From the NCBI RefSeq assembly GCF_018205975.1, contig NZ_CP073577.1, positions 1,488,001 through 1,552,000 of the forward strand: 64,000 nucleotides of DNA, read 5' to 3'. How positions within the stretch are numbered: position 1 is the first letter of the stretch; each line of letters begins with the position of its first letter. The notes under the pieces were generated by a model. It was not told the origin of the DNA. It searched no databases and saw only the letters and a list, made by a program, of their open reading frames with translations. The position numbers and the translations under genes were made by a program. The DNA comes from Erythrobacter sp. JK5 (GTDB lineage Bacteria > Pseudomonadota > Alphaproteobacteria > Sphingomonadales > Sphingomonadaceae). Below are positions 26,605-35,049 of this stretch, one piece after another.

Positions 26605-28371
26605 TTATCGGCCGCCTGATACGCGCGCGACATTGCCGTGCGGCTCGATCAGTTCGGCATCGGGGAAGGCTTCGAACGCGGCCTTGACCAGCGGGTCGGA
26701 CCGGATGCGGTCGCTCTCCGCTTTGGTTTCGGCATCGGCCTGTTCGCGCAGCGAAGGCTGCGCCGTGCCGGTACCGAGCTCGACCTGCCAGCGCTTGCCG
26801 GTCAGCTTGAACAGCGCATCGCGGATATCGGGAGCGGGGTCGTCAGGAAAAGCATCAGCCTGCTCGTAAACCAGCCGCTCGGGCGCGAGTTCGATCACGC
26901 GCACCCGGTCGCGCATCATCTGGGCGACGCGCAGCTGCCCGGCCTTGTCGACCTGTTCGACGAGGTCGTTCCAGTCGAGCTGCGATGCGGTGGCGGGCGC
27001 GGATCGAGCCACGTCGCCGCTCGACGGCGCAGGCCCCGGCCCTTGAATCGCCAGTTCCTCGATCCGCCGCATCAGCTTGCCGGGATCGGGCATCTCGCTC
27101 GCATGCAGTGCGCGCAGCAGCGCCATCTGCGTAGAGACCAGCGGATCGGGCGCCTGTCGCACCTCGTCATGCCCCTTGAGCAGCAATTGCCACAGGCGAT
27201 GCAACTGGCTCGGGCTGAGCCGCTGCGCAAACTCGCCCAGCGCGGCGCGCTCTTCCTCGCTCGGCGCATCGGGTTCGCCGCCGGAAACCTGCGCGACGGT
27301 GATCTTGTGAACCAGGTCCATCAGCGCGCGCATCAGGGCCAACGGCTCCACCCCCAACGCATATTGCTCGTCGATACCGGCCAGCAGCGCTTTCGCATCC
27401 GCGTCCAGAATCGTGCTCAGCAATTTGCGTTTGGCGCTCTTGTCGGCGAGGCCCAGCATGTCGCGCACGCGCGCCGCCGTAACCTTGCTGTCCGCATCGA
27501 GATCGGCATGCGCGATCGCCTGATCGAGAATCGAAAGCCCGTCGCGGACCGACCCTTCGGCGGCGGCAGCGATGATGGCGAGTGCTTCGTGTTCTGCCTC
27601 GACACCTTCCTTTTCGCAGACGTTGCCGAAGTGTTCGGCCAGCAGATCGGCGGGGATCCGGCGCAAATCGAACCGCTGGGTCCGGCTCAGCACCGTCACG
27701 GGCAACTTCTCGACCTCGGTCGTGGCGAACAGGAATTTCACATGCGCGGGCGGCTCTTCGAGCGTCTTGAGTAACGCGTTGAAGGCGTTGCGCGACAGCA
27801 TGTGAACTTCGTCGATGATGTAGATCTTGTACCGCGCCGAGACCGCCGCGTAGCGTACCGCCTCGATGATCTCGCGCACATCGTCGACCCCGGTGTGCGA
27901 GGCGGCATCCATCTCGATCACGTCGATATGCTGGCCCTCGGCGATCGCGCGACACGGCTCGCACTGGCCACACGGATCGATCGTCGGACCTCCTTCCCCG
28001 TCCGGCCCGACGCAATTCAGCGCCTTCGCGATCAGCCGCGCGGTCGAGGTCTTGCCCACCCCCCGCACCCCGGTCATCAGAAAGGCATGCGCCAGCCGGT
28101 CGCGCTCGATCGCGTTGGCGAGCGTGCGCACCATCGGCTCCTGCCCGATCAGCTCGGAAAAGGTCTGCGGGCGATATTTGCGGGCGAGGACGCGGTAGGG
28201 CTGGTTTGTGCCAGCTGCCGGAGCCGGCGCTGGCGAAGGCGCAGGTTGAACAGCGGGCGGAGCTGGCGCGGGATCGCCGAACATCGAATTCTGTCCGGCG
28301 GCCTCCAGTTCGGCTGCCGTGGGGGCATTCTCGTCATCAGGTTCGGTCAGATCGGGGTCGGAATCGGTCAC
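26605..28371 (-). CDS. dnaX: DNA polymerase III subunits gamma and tau
   Basis: Clamp-loader ATPase of the replicative polymerase, 588 aa. Walker A is GVRGVGKTSTARLIAKALNC and a zinc module is seen at CGQCEPCRAIAEG. The DEVHMLSRNAFNALLKTLEE block carries Walker B, with sensor FLFATTEVEKLPVTVLSRTQ. The C-terminal third after about residue 400 is the tau-type region. An N-terminal Pro/Ala-rich extension of about 50 residues precedes the ATPase domain. I see no E. coli-type A-AAA-AAG slippery site. It is followed by ybaB and preceded by the SRP RNA gene, a common alphaproteobacterial order. Confidence 0.96.
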   Translation of the reverse strand: MTDSDPDLTEPDDENAPTAAELEAAGQNSMFGDPAPAPPAVQPAPSPAPAPAAGTNQPYRVLARKYRPQTFSELIGQEPMVRTLANAIERDRLAHAFLMTGVRGVGKTSTARLIAKALNCVGPDGEGGPTIDPCGQCEPCRAIAEGQHIDVIEMDAASHTGVDDVREIIEAVRYAAVSARYKIYIIDEVHMLSRNAFNALLKTLEEPPAHVKFLFATTEVEKLPVTVLSRTQRFDLRRIPADLLAEHFGNVCEKEGVEAEHEALAIIAAAAEGSVRDGLSILDQAIAHADLDADSKVTAARVRDMLGLADKSAKRKLLSTILDADAKALLAGIDEQYALGVEPLALMRALMDLVHKITVAQVSGGEPDAPSEEERAALGEFAQRLSPSQLHRLWQLLLKGHDEVRQAPDPLVSTQMALLRALHASEMPDPGKLMRRIEELAIQGPGPAPSSGDVARSAPATASQLDWNDLVEQVDKAGQLRVAQMMRDRVRVIELAPERLVYEQADAFPDDPAPDIRDALFKLTGKRWQVELGTGTAQPSLREQADAETKAESDRIRSDPLVKAAFEAFPDAELIEPHGNVARVSGGR

Positions 28372-28430
28372 CCCGTCAAGCTAGGCGCTTGGCGAACGTT
28401 TGTCATCGCGATCATCGCAGGATTTGATGG

Positions 28431-28521
28431 AAAAGGAGCCGAGCGACCCGCCGCAATTCACCTGGGCTGCTTCCTTCCGGACCTGACCCGGTGAGCGAAC
28501 GCAAACGTCCACCCGGCTCCC
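28431..28521 (-). ncRNA. ffs: Signal recognition particle RNA (bacterial small type, 4.5S)
   Basis: The minus strand carries the invariant SRP RNA core GGTCAGGTCCGGAAGGAAGC followed by AGCC, with the GGAA tetraloop and both asymmetric loops that bind Ffh. The ends pair as GGAGCCG (28514-28520) with CGGCTCC (28435-28441), followed by TTTT, giving a transcript of about 90 nt. It lies directly upstream of dnaX on the same strand, as in many bacteria. Confidence 0.95.
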
Positions 28522-28605
28522 GAGGGCGCATATGGCGGCGAGAAATAGAGAATTCAATAGCGCTTTTGTGTCCGGCACGATCAGTCCCGGACACAGCGGC
28601 GCTCG

Positions 28606-28884
28606 CTATTTGAAATTGTCGGCGTAGGCCTGGATCTTGAGCGACTTCGGTGGGGTCGCATGCACGCGGGCCGCAATCCCGTATTTCTCGGCATAGGCCT
28701 TGGCAGCGTCCTTGCTGGGGAAGTTCAGCCTGACCTGCGCCTGCGTGTCTCCGCTGCCGGTCCAGCCCATCAACGGATCGGGGCGGCGCGCCTCGCTCTG
28801 CTCGAATTCGAGCACCCAGGTGTCGGTCTTGGCCTTGCCCGATTGCATCGCGCTCTTGGGCTGCTGGTAGATTCTCGCGCTCAT
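28606..28884 (-). CDS. NDUFS4-like complex I accessory subunit (ETC complex I subunit family)
   Basis: A 92-aa protein of the NDUFS4 (18-kDa/AQDQ) family, an accessory subunit of respiratory complex I in Alphaproteobacteria and mitochondria. MSARIYQQPKSAMQSGKAKT and WVLEFEQSEARRPDPLMGWT match the family's start, and the C-terminal YGIAARVHATPPKSLKIQAY matches the end. ATG 28884 is used; an upstream in-frame ATG at 28947 adds only a basic extension. It stands alone, away from any nuo operon, as is usual for this gene. Confidence 0.9.
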   Translation of the reverse strand: MSARIYQQPKSAMQSGKAKTDTWVLEFEQSEARRPDPLMGWTGSGDTQAQVRLNFPSKDAAKAYAEKYGIAARVHATPPKSLKIQAYADNFK

Positions 28885-29013
28885 TTCTTTCTTTTGTCCC
28901 TCAAACGCCGGGCGGCGGGCATCCGCCCGCCTTGGCTTTCGCGGCATAAGCCGCGACGGCCGGTCGGCCTTGCGGTCGCTGCGCGGCCGTGTTGCTGCGG
29001 CAATAATCGAATC

Positions 29014-31449
29014 TCACTCTCGATTAAACGCGTTTTTGGTTTTCAGGCTGGGCTTTTCCACCCACGGCTGCTCGGGCCAGCGGTGCTTGGGGTAACGGCC
29101 CTTCATGTCCTTCGCGACATCGGCCCAGCTGCCGCGCCAGAAACCGGGCAGGTCGCGGGTCGACTGGATCGGGCGGCCTGCCGGACTGGTCAGCTTCAGC
29201 AGCAGGGGTGCGGTGCCGATCATCGGATGGCTGTCGAGGCCGAACAGCGCCTGCACCCGCACCTCGACACTGGGTGCGTCGTCTCCGACGTAGTCAACCG
29301 GATGCCGGGTATCGGCGGGCGAGACGAAATGCGTCGGCGCTTCGCGGTCGAACCGCTGCCGCGTCTCCCAGTCAAGCAGCGCCAGCGCGGCTTCGGCAAA
29401 TCGGTGCGCCGGCAGATCGAGATCGCGGCGGCCGTGCAGCACCGGGGCGAGCCAGAGATCCGGATTGTCCCGCAGCATCTCCGGCGACAGCGCCGAAAGC
29501 CCGGCGAAGCGCGCACGCGCCTCGAATCCCGGCGGGAACAGTTCCCCCAGCTTTTCCAGAGCTTTGTCCACCAGCATATCCACAATCGCCTGCGGCTCTG
29601 GCCGGGGATCGGGTGCGCTGCTGAGGACGATTGCGCCCAGCCGCTTCTGGCGCCTCGCCTCCACGCGTTTATTCGTGGGATTCCAGTTCAATATCGGTCG
29701 TTCTTCAAGCTCGTGCGCAAACAGCTGCGCCACCTGCGCTTCGCTCAATTCGACGCCTGCGGTAATCCGTGCACCCCTTGCCTGACCCTGCGCGTCGCAA
29801 ATGGCGATCCACTCGGCACGGGCGAGCGCAGAAGCCGGCTCGAGCTGAAATCCGCGACCTCCCGCCGAAAGCCATTGCTCGCCGCTTGAATCGCGCCGCC
29901 TTGCAACGAAATCGCAGCGCGCCAGCGCGATGCATTCCGCCGGGCTGGCCTCGCGCTGCACGCCCGTTTTGACAAGTTTGCCGGCCGCCTTCGCCCAGCC
30001 CTGCGCGATCCGTCGCGCGCTCGTCGCCCGCTTCGAGCGATCGCCCCGCCACTGGTTGAGACGCTGGGCGAGATCCTCGCTGCGTCCGCCCAGTCCGCGC
30101 TCCTGCATCAGCATGACGAGCGCTGCGGTTTCATCCGCGCAACCGGACTGTGCGCCGTAAAGCACAGCGGCGGCCTGATCGGGTGCCATCGGCATGCTCG
30201 CCACGGCCTCGCCGAAGGTCGTGATCCTGCCCTCGTCATCGATGGCGCCCAGCCGCTCGAGCGCGGTGCGCGCCGCCGCGATCGAAGCTTGGGGAGGACT
30301 GTCCAGCCACGCCAGTTCGCGCGGATCGTTCGTGCCCCACCTCGCAAGCTTGAGCAGCAGCGGTGCGAGATCGGCGGTCTCGATCTCCGGCGCAGCGAAT
30401 TCGGGTCGCCCGAGATGCCCGCCCTCCTCCCATAGCCGATAGGCGACACCGGGCCCCTGCCGCGCCGCCCGCCCGGCCCGCTGCGTGGCAGCTGCCTGGC
30501 TGGCGCGGTGCGTGACGAGATGCGTTGTCCCTGCCGCGCGGTCGAACAGCGCGTTGCGCGCCAACCCGCTGTCGACCACTGCTGCAACTCCGTCGAGCGT
30601 CAGCGACGTTTCGGCGATCGCGGTCGCCAGCACGATCCTGCGGCGGCCGTTCGGGTCGCGCCGAATCGCCAGACGCTGGCCCGCCGGTTCGACCTGACCG
30701 TGCAGCGGCAGGATCGGCGTGTCGGGCAGGCGCGCTTCGAGCCGCTCGCGGGTGCGCTCGATCTCGCGCACGCCTGGCAGGAAGGTGAGGATATCGCCGT
30801 CCCGTTCGCGCCACGCCGTCATCACTCCGGCTGCAACCTGATCTTCGACCGACGCCGACGGATCGCTGCCCAGCCAGCGGATTTCGAGCGGGTGGCTGCG
30901 GCCTTCGCTTTCGATCACCCGCGCACCCTCGCCCAGCAAACGGGCAAAGCGGGCACCGTCGATTGTCGCCGACATCACCAGCACGCGAAGATCGCCGCGC
31001 AGGACGTTGCGGGTTTCGAGCGCCAGCGCCAGCCCGAGGTCGCTGTCGAGATGCCGCTCGTGCGCCTCGTCGAACAGCACCGCCGAAACATCCGGCAATT
31101 CCGGGTCTTCGACCAGCCGGTTCACCAGGATCGCCTCGGTCACGACGAGTATGCGGGTCCGGGCCGAAACCTTGCTGTCGAGCCGGGTCATGTAGCCCAC
31201 GGTCTCGCCCGGCTTCTCGCCCAGCAATTCGGCCATGCGCTCCGCCGCAGCGCGCGCGGCGACCCGGCGCGGCGAAGTCACGATGATCTGCCCGCTGCAC
31301 CAATCCTCTCCGAGCAGCGCCGGGGCAACCGCCGTGGTCTTACCTGCGCCGGGAGGGGCGATGAGCACCGCGACACCAGAACGCGACAGAGCGGCGCGCA
31401 AAGCCGGCAGAACGGCGTTGATCGGGAGGTCAGTCAGTGCAGACTTCAT
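29014..31449 (-). CDS. hrpB: ATP-dependent helicase HrpB
   Basis: DEAH-box (DEAD/DExH superfamily 2) helicase, 811 aa. Motif I is IAPPGAGKTTAVAPALL; motif II is VLFDEAHERHLDSDLGLALA (DEAH); motif III is VMSATIDG; motif VI is TQRAGRAARQGPGVAYRLW. The C-terminal HrpB domain includes PVDYVGDDAPSVEVRVQALF and PLLLKLTSPAGRPIQSTRDL. The cellular RNA target is unknown for the family. ATG 31449 (MKSALTDLPINAVLPAL) overlaps the stop of the upstream unrecognised gene (ATGA), indicating coupling. Confidence 0.95.
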   Translation of the reverse strand: MKSALTDLPINAVLPALRAALSRSGVAVLIAPPGAGKTTAVAPALLGEDWCSGQIIVTSPRRVAARAAAERMAELLGEKPGETVGYMTRLDSKVSARTRILVVTEAILVNRLVEDPELPDVSAVLFDEAHERHLDSDLGLALALETRNVLRGDLRVLVMSATIDGARFARLLGEGARVIESEGRSHPLEIRWLGSDPSASVEDQVAAGVMTAWRERDGDILTFLPGVREIERTRERLEARLPDTPILPLHGQVEPAGQRLAIRRDPNGRRRIVLATAIAETSLTLDGVAAVVDSGLARNALFDRAAGTTHLVTHRASQAAATQRAGRAARQGPGVAYRLWEEGGHLGRPEFAAPEIETADLAPLLLKLARWGTNDPRELAWLDSPPQASIAAARTALERLGAIDDEGRITTFGEAVASMPMAPDQAAAVLYGAQSGCADETAALVMLMQERGLGGRSEDLAQRLNQWRGDRSKRATSARRIAQGWAKAAGKLVKTGVQREASPAECIALARCDFVARRRDSSGEQWLSAGGRGFQLEPASALARAEWIAICDAQGQARGARITAGVELSEAQVAQLFAHELEERPILNWNPTNKRVEARRQKRLGAIVLSSAPDPRPEPQAIVDMLVDKALEKLGELFPPGFEARARFAGLSALSPEMLRDNPDLWLAPVLHGRRDLDLPAHRFAEAALALLDWETRQRFDREAPTHFVSPADTRHPVDYVGDDAPSVEVRVQALFGLDSHPMIGTAPLLLKLTSPAGRPIQSTRDLPGFWRGSWADVAKDMKGRYPKHRWPEQPWVEKPSLKTKNAFNRE

Positions 31450-31964
31450 CTCTCGGGCGGGACATCGAGTATCGCGGCAAACTCGGCCTCGAGAGCAGCC
31501 AGCGTGGCGCCATGGTTGCGCCACTCATCGCCTGGCAGGGCGATTGCGATGGCAGCCATGGCGCGGGCCTCATCAGGTTCCAGCGGCGACAAGCGCCTTG
31601 CATCGAGGGCAGCTACTGTTCTGGCGTAGTCATATTGGAGCTGTTCGAGCGTAAAGAAGCCCGAATACCGCCCGAACGAAAGGAAATGACGCAGGGTTCG
31701 TCCGACCACCCTGTTGGGATGCCTCGCACTTGGAACGGTCATGACAATCGGACTAGAATCGAGCGGCGTACCGTCCATCCGCAAATAGCCGAAATGCACG
31801 CCGTCTCCGCCGGTGCCTGCAAAGGTCAGGCAATTGCGCGGCGTCGCATCGTAGCCGGGTGGCTGGAGGCGCACTGTGAACAGCAGGCCCAGACGCTCGG
31901 CCACATTGGGGATGTTGGCAAGTATCGCCTTGAGCGTCGCGAGATCGCCCGGCTCGTCCACCAT
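31446..31964 (-). CDS. Unrecognised protein between ispB-type and hrpB genes
   Basis: A 172-aa protein starting MVDEPGDLATLKAILANIPN. No family recognised with confidence. The block NCLTFAGTGGDGVHFGYLRM followed by LDSSPIVMTVP vaguely recalls SMI1/SUKH-like modules, but this is only an impression. The rest is helical (YDYARTVAALDARRLSPLEP). ATG 31964 lies 2 bases after the polyprenyl synthase stop, and its TGA overlaps the hrpB ATG, so the three genes form a tightly packed operon and the frame is very likely real. Confidence 0.7.
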   Translation of the reverse strand: MVDEPGDLATLKAILANIPNVAERLGLLFTVRLQPPGYDATPRNCLTFAGTGGDGVHFGYLRMDGTPLDSSPIVMTVPSARHPNRVVGRTLRHFLSFGRYSGFFTLEQLQYDYARTVAALDARRLSPLEPDEARAMAAIAIALPGDEWRNHGATLAALEAEFAAILDVPPER

Positions 31965-31966
31965 CC

Positions 31967-32977
31967 TCAATACCCGCGCGCCACCGCGAATTGTGCGGCT
32001 TCGGCCATGGCCTGACGCGCCTTGCCGTCGGGGAAGATCGAAATCGCATCGATCGCACGCTGCGCGAAATGACGGGCGCGGTCGCGCGTGTCCTCGAGCG
32101 CGTTGTGCCGCTCGATCAGGCGGATCGCCTCGGCGAGGTCCGCATCCGACGTGCGGTGGCCGCCGATCGCATCCTTCCAGAATTTGCGTTCGCCATCGTC
32201 GCCGCGGGCATAGGCCAGGATCACCGGCAGGGTCATCTTGCCCTCGCGGAAGTCGTCGCCCTGATCCTTGCCCATCTGGGCCGCGTCCGAATCGTAATCG
32301 ATCGCGTCGTCGACAAGCTGGAAGGCGACGCCGAGATTGCGCCCGTAATCCTCGAGCGCGCGCTCCTTTTCCTCGTCGCATTCGGCGACGACGGCGCTGA
32401 TCTGGCTTGCTGCGGCAAACAGCGCGGCGGTCTTTGCGCCGATGATGTGAAGGTAGCGTTCCTCGCTGGTCTCGATCTGGCGCTGCGCGGTCAGCTGGTT
32501 GACTTCGCCTTCGGCGATTACGGCGCTGGCATGGCTCAGGATCTTGAGCACCCGCAGCGATCCGTCTTCGGTCATCAGTTCGAAGGCGCGGCTGAACAGG
32601 AAATCGCCGACCAGAACGGTCGCGGGATTGCCGAAGATGATATTGGCGGCGGCCTTGCCCCGGCGCAACTCGCTGCCGTCGACCACATCGTCGTGCAGCA
32701 GCGTGGCGGTGTGGATGAATTCGACCGCCGCCGCGAGCTTGTGATGCCGCGTGCCCTGATATCCGACCAGCTCGGCCCCGGCGAGCGTCAACATCGGGCG
32801 CAACCGCTTGCCACCGCCCGAAATAAGATGCCCGGCCAGCCGCGGAATCAGCGGGATTTCGCTCTGCATGCGTTCGAGAATGACCGAATTGACCGAATTC
32901 ATGCCGCTGGCAGTCAGCGACAGCATCGGATCGAGTGTCGGCTGCTTGCGCGGAAGAGGTACGACGTCGGCACTCAT
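31967..32977 (-). CDS. ispB: Polyprenyl (octa-/decaprenyl) diphosphate synthase
   Basis: trans-Prenyltransferase making the ubiquinone side chain, 336 aa. The first Asp-rich motif is IHTATLLHDDVVDGSELRRG (DDxxD), the second is LGVAFQLVDDAIDYDSDAAQ, and GKRLRPMLTLAGAE is the IPP-binding loop. Chain length cannot be read reliably; sphingomonads usually make Q-10, so decaprenyl is likely. ATG 32977 (MSADVVPLPRKQPTLDPML) heads the ispB-unknown-hrpB operon and faces the divergent chorismate mutase gene across about 70 bases. Confidence 0.93.
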   Translation of the reverse strand: MSADVVPLPRKQPTLDPMLSLTASGMNSVNSVILERMQSEIPLIPRLAGHLISGGGKRLRPMLTLAGAELVGYQGTRHHKLAAAVEFIHTATLLHDDVVDGSELRRGKAAANIIFGNPATVLVGDFLFSRAFELMTEDGSLRVLKILSHASAVIAEGEVNQLTAQRQIETSEERYLHIIGAKTAALFAAASQISAVVAECDEEKERALEDYGRNLGVAFQLVDDAIDYDSDAAQMGKDQGDDFREGKMTLPVILAYARGDDGERKFWKDAIGGHRTSDADLAEAIRLIERHNALEDTRDRARHFAQRAIDAISIFPDGKARQAMAEAAQFAVARGY

Positions 32978-33045
32978 GATGTTCCGGCCTTAGGTGGAGC
33001 GTCGCTCGCTTGGCAAGCGCTCAATTGGTGCTAGTTACGCGGTAT

Positions 33046-33365
33046 ATGCCGCAAGAGACGCAACCGCCCGGCGCCCCCGCCGTTCCCGCCGACCCCGTTC
33101 TGGCGACCTATCGCAAGAGCATCGACAACATCGATGCAGCGATCATCCATATGCTTGCCGAACGGTTCCGCATCACGCAGGCGGTGGGGGAATACAAGGC
33201 CAAGGTCACCCTGCCCCCGCGGATCCCGCGCGCGAAGCGCGTCAGATCGAGCGGCTGCGCAAGCTTTCCGAAGAGGCCGATCTCGATCCGGAATTCAGCG
33301 AGAAATTCCTGCGCTTCATCATCGAAGAGGTGATCCGCCACCACGAAAAGGCGCGGGAAGGTTAG
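33046..33365 (+). CDS. Chorismate mutase (AroQ class), interrupted by an apparent frameshift
   Basis: Small AroQ-type chorismate mutase (chorismate to prephenate). The N-terminal half reads in one frame: SIDNIDAAIIHMLAERFRIT then QAVGEYKAKVTLPP. The C-terminal half is one frame off: ADPAREARQIERLRKLSEEA then DLDPEFSEKFLRFIIEEVIR. The switch falls at a run of five C (33214-33218); six C would give a continuous protein of about 107 aa with all helices. The short deletion in a homopolymer, with otherwise intact sequence, points to a sequencing/assembly error or a very recent mutation. ATG 33046 (MPQETQPPGAPAVPADPVL) starts the gene; the divergent neighbour is the polyprenyl synthase. Confidence 0.75.
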
Positions 33366-33375
33366 GACAAAGGAC

Positions 33376-33405
33376 GGGCACGCGATCGCCATCGACCGCG
33401 TGCCC
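33376..33405. terminator. Possible terminator hairpin after the chorismate mutase gene
   Basis: GGGCACGCG (33376-33384) and CGCGTGCCC (33397-33405) form a perfect 9-bp stem with a 12-base loop, 11 bases after the chorismate mutase stop and before the convergent Thr/Arg-rich gene. No T-tract follows, so it may act weakly or with Rho. Confidence 0.4.
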
Positions 33406-33493
33406 GAAAGTATCCGCAGTAGTCCGACAACGGGCTGCGGATGGGTCCGGCAGGAGGTGTGGGGCCAGTTCCCTGCCGGTTATCGTGCATTGC

Positions 33494-34051
33494 TCAACGC
33501 GGCGCGCGGCGGTTCACCCGGCGCGGTTTCTTGGCACCTTGCGGGCGAGAGGTAGTGACGGTCCGGCTGACCTGACCATCGCTGCGGGTGGTCACGCGAT
33601 CGCGGGCAAACACCGTGTCTCCGCCCGACTTGCTCACCCGCTGGCTGGCGCTCGAATTGCCCATGCCATCGCGGCTTCGGTTGCCGGTGACGTCGTAGCT
33701 GTTGCCCCGCCGACCCGTGGCCGTTCCGGTGAAGGTCGAGCCGTTGTCCGTGCGGACCCGTTCGCCATCGAAAGTGCGCGACCTGCCTTGCGGACCGGTC
33801 TGGGTGCGACTGACGGTCGAACCGGTATCGGTGCGCTGACGGTTGAGATTGCTCGAAGCGGTGTTGCCATTGTTTGTGTTGGTAACCGTGCGATCGCGAT
33901 TGAAGGTGCCCGCTTCGCGATCGCGCGTCGTGGTCTGGGTCGCGGTTGCGTTGGGGCCTTCGAAGGTGCGGGTGCGGGTCTGCTCCTGCGCCAACACGGC
34001 GGGAGAAAGAGTGATCGCTGCAATTGCAGCCAGTGCCAGGGTCGATTTCAT
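33494..34051 (-). CDS. Secreted Thr/Arg-rich low-complexity protein
   Basis: A 185-aa protein with a clean signal peptide (MKSTLALAAIAAITLSPAVLAQ, cleavage after VLA). The mature part is dominated by Thr, Arg, Ser, Asn and Gly with loosely repeated units such as RTRTFEGPNA, SRTFDGERVR, TFTGTATGRR and TTSRPQGAKK; there are no Cys and few hydrophobic residues, so it is probably extended or disordered. The Arg-rich C-terminus (KKPRRVNRRAPR) is strongly basic. AGGAAACC precedes ATG 34051. I do not recognise a family. It lies downstream of the sigma/Arg-Glu-rich pair. Confidence 0.7.
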   Translation of the reverse strand: MKSTLALAAIAAITLSPAVLAQEQTRTRTFEGPNATATQTTTRDREAGTFNRDRTVTNTNNGNTASSNLNRQRTDTGSTVSRTQTGPQGRSRTFDGERVRTDNGSTFTGTATGRRGNSYDVTGNRSRDGMGNSSASQRVSKSGGDTVFARDRVTTRSDGQVSRTVTTSRPQGAKKPRRVNRRAPR

Positions 34052-34170
34052 TGCGGTTTCCTCGTCCTTGCTGATGGGTTTGGCGGGGTCGAAGCCTTCC
34101 CGGTCCACCATTCCGGTGCGGTTTCACAACACAGACGCGGCAGTCTCCCAAACCCTTCGCGGGCGGACGA

Positions 34171-35049
34171 TTATTCCGGAGGCAGGCCTCCGGGCTCGGC
34201 CTGCGTAACATCGCCCGGAGCGCGGTCGTCGGCCGGTTTAATGCCTTCATCGGCGGGCGGTTCGCGTCGCATTTCGCTGCGTTCGCGCAATCGCCGGATA
34301 CGTTCGCGCCGCTCTTCGGGCGGCAGGTCTCGCAGGCGCTCGCGCCGTTCGGGGATGAAGTCCTCGCGGGTCAATTCCTCGCCGTTTTCGATCCGTTCGC
34401 GCAATTCCTCCCGCCGGGTTTCCAGCCGATCGTCAATGCGACCCTCGCGGCGCTCGCGAAAACGGTCGATCCGGTCGCGCAGAACCTGTTCCTGTTCGGG
34501 AGACGGCACCGGCAGGCCTTGTTCCTGTCGCCGCTCGATTGCGCGGTCGATCCGGCGATCGACCCGCTCCCGTCTTTCATCGGTGCGCCGGTTGCGCCGC
34601 TCGTCGATGCGCCGGAAAGCCTCCTCGAGCTCTTCGGGCGTGTCGATCGGACCATCGATCTGGACCTCCAGGCGTTCCCCGGCAGCCGGAGAAGCGGCTT
34701 CGCTTGCGGTGGGCGAAGTGGCGGGTTCAGGTGCATCGTCGCGCCCGGTGATCGCGTCCCATACCTTCTCGGCGGAAGGGATCGCGATCGACAGGTCGCC
34801 AAGCAGGCCGGTCGCCGCCGCCGTCGTCGCCAGCGCACCTGCTACGAGCGCGCCGACCGCCAGCCGCCGCGCGCTGCGCCACCGGCGTGGACCTCCGCCC
34901 CCGGGCCGGGTATCGGGAAGCGGCGCTGGGCGATCCGCCGTCCGCGCGATCACGCGATCGGCGAAACCCTCCGGCAGATCCGGCACCGTGTCGGCAGACA
35001 GCAGGCGACCAAGCGGGCTGTTGGACGCTATCGCTTTCTCGTCGCTCAT
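34171..35049 (-). CDS. Arg/Glu-rich single-TM protein coupled to an ECF sigma factor (possible anti-sigma)
   Basis: A 292-aa protein whose ATG overlaps the sigma-factor stop (ATGA), so the pair is translationally coupled. The cytoplasmic N-terminus (about 1-62) contains LPEGFADRVIARTADRPAPL; one TM segment follows (LAVGALVAGALATTAAATGL, about 62-85). The outer part is an acidic linker, then a long charged helix rich in Arg and Glu (RIDERRNRRTDERRERVDRR; RERLRDLPPEERRERIRRLR), likely a coiled coil. The position is that of an anti-sigma factor, but I see no zinc-binding HxxxCxxC motif. A metal or envelope sensor role is only inferred. Confidence 0.7.
   Translation of the reverse strand: MSDEKAIASNSPLGRLLSADTVPDLPEGFADRVIARTADRPAPLPDTRPGGGGPRRWRSARRLAVGALVAGALATTAAATGLLGDLSIAIPSAEKVWDAITGRDDAPEPATSPTASEAASPAAGERLEVQIDGPIDTPEELEEAFRRIDERRNRRTDERRERVDRRIDRAIERRQEQGLPVPSPEQEQVLRDRIDRFRERREGRIDDRLETRREELRERIENGEELTREDFIPERRERLRDLPPEERRERIRRLRERSEMRREPPADEGIKPADDRAPGDVTQAEPGGLPPE

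Noticed and set aside
26605..28371. Programmed frameshift in dnaX
   Set aside because: No A-AAA-AAG type slippery run or stimulating structure could be seen; the gene reads through as one tau-type frame.
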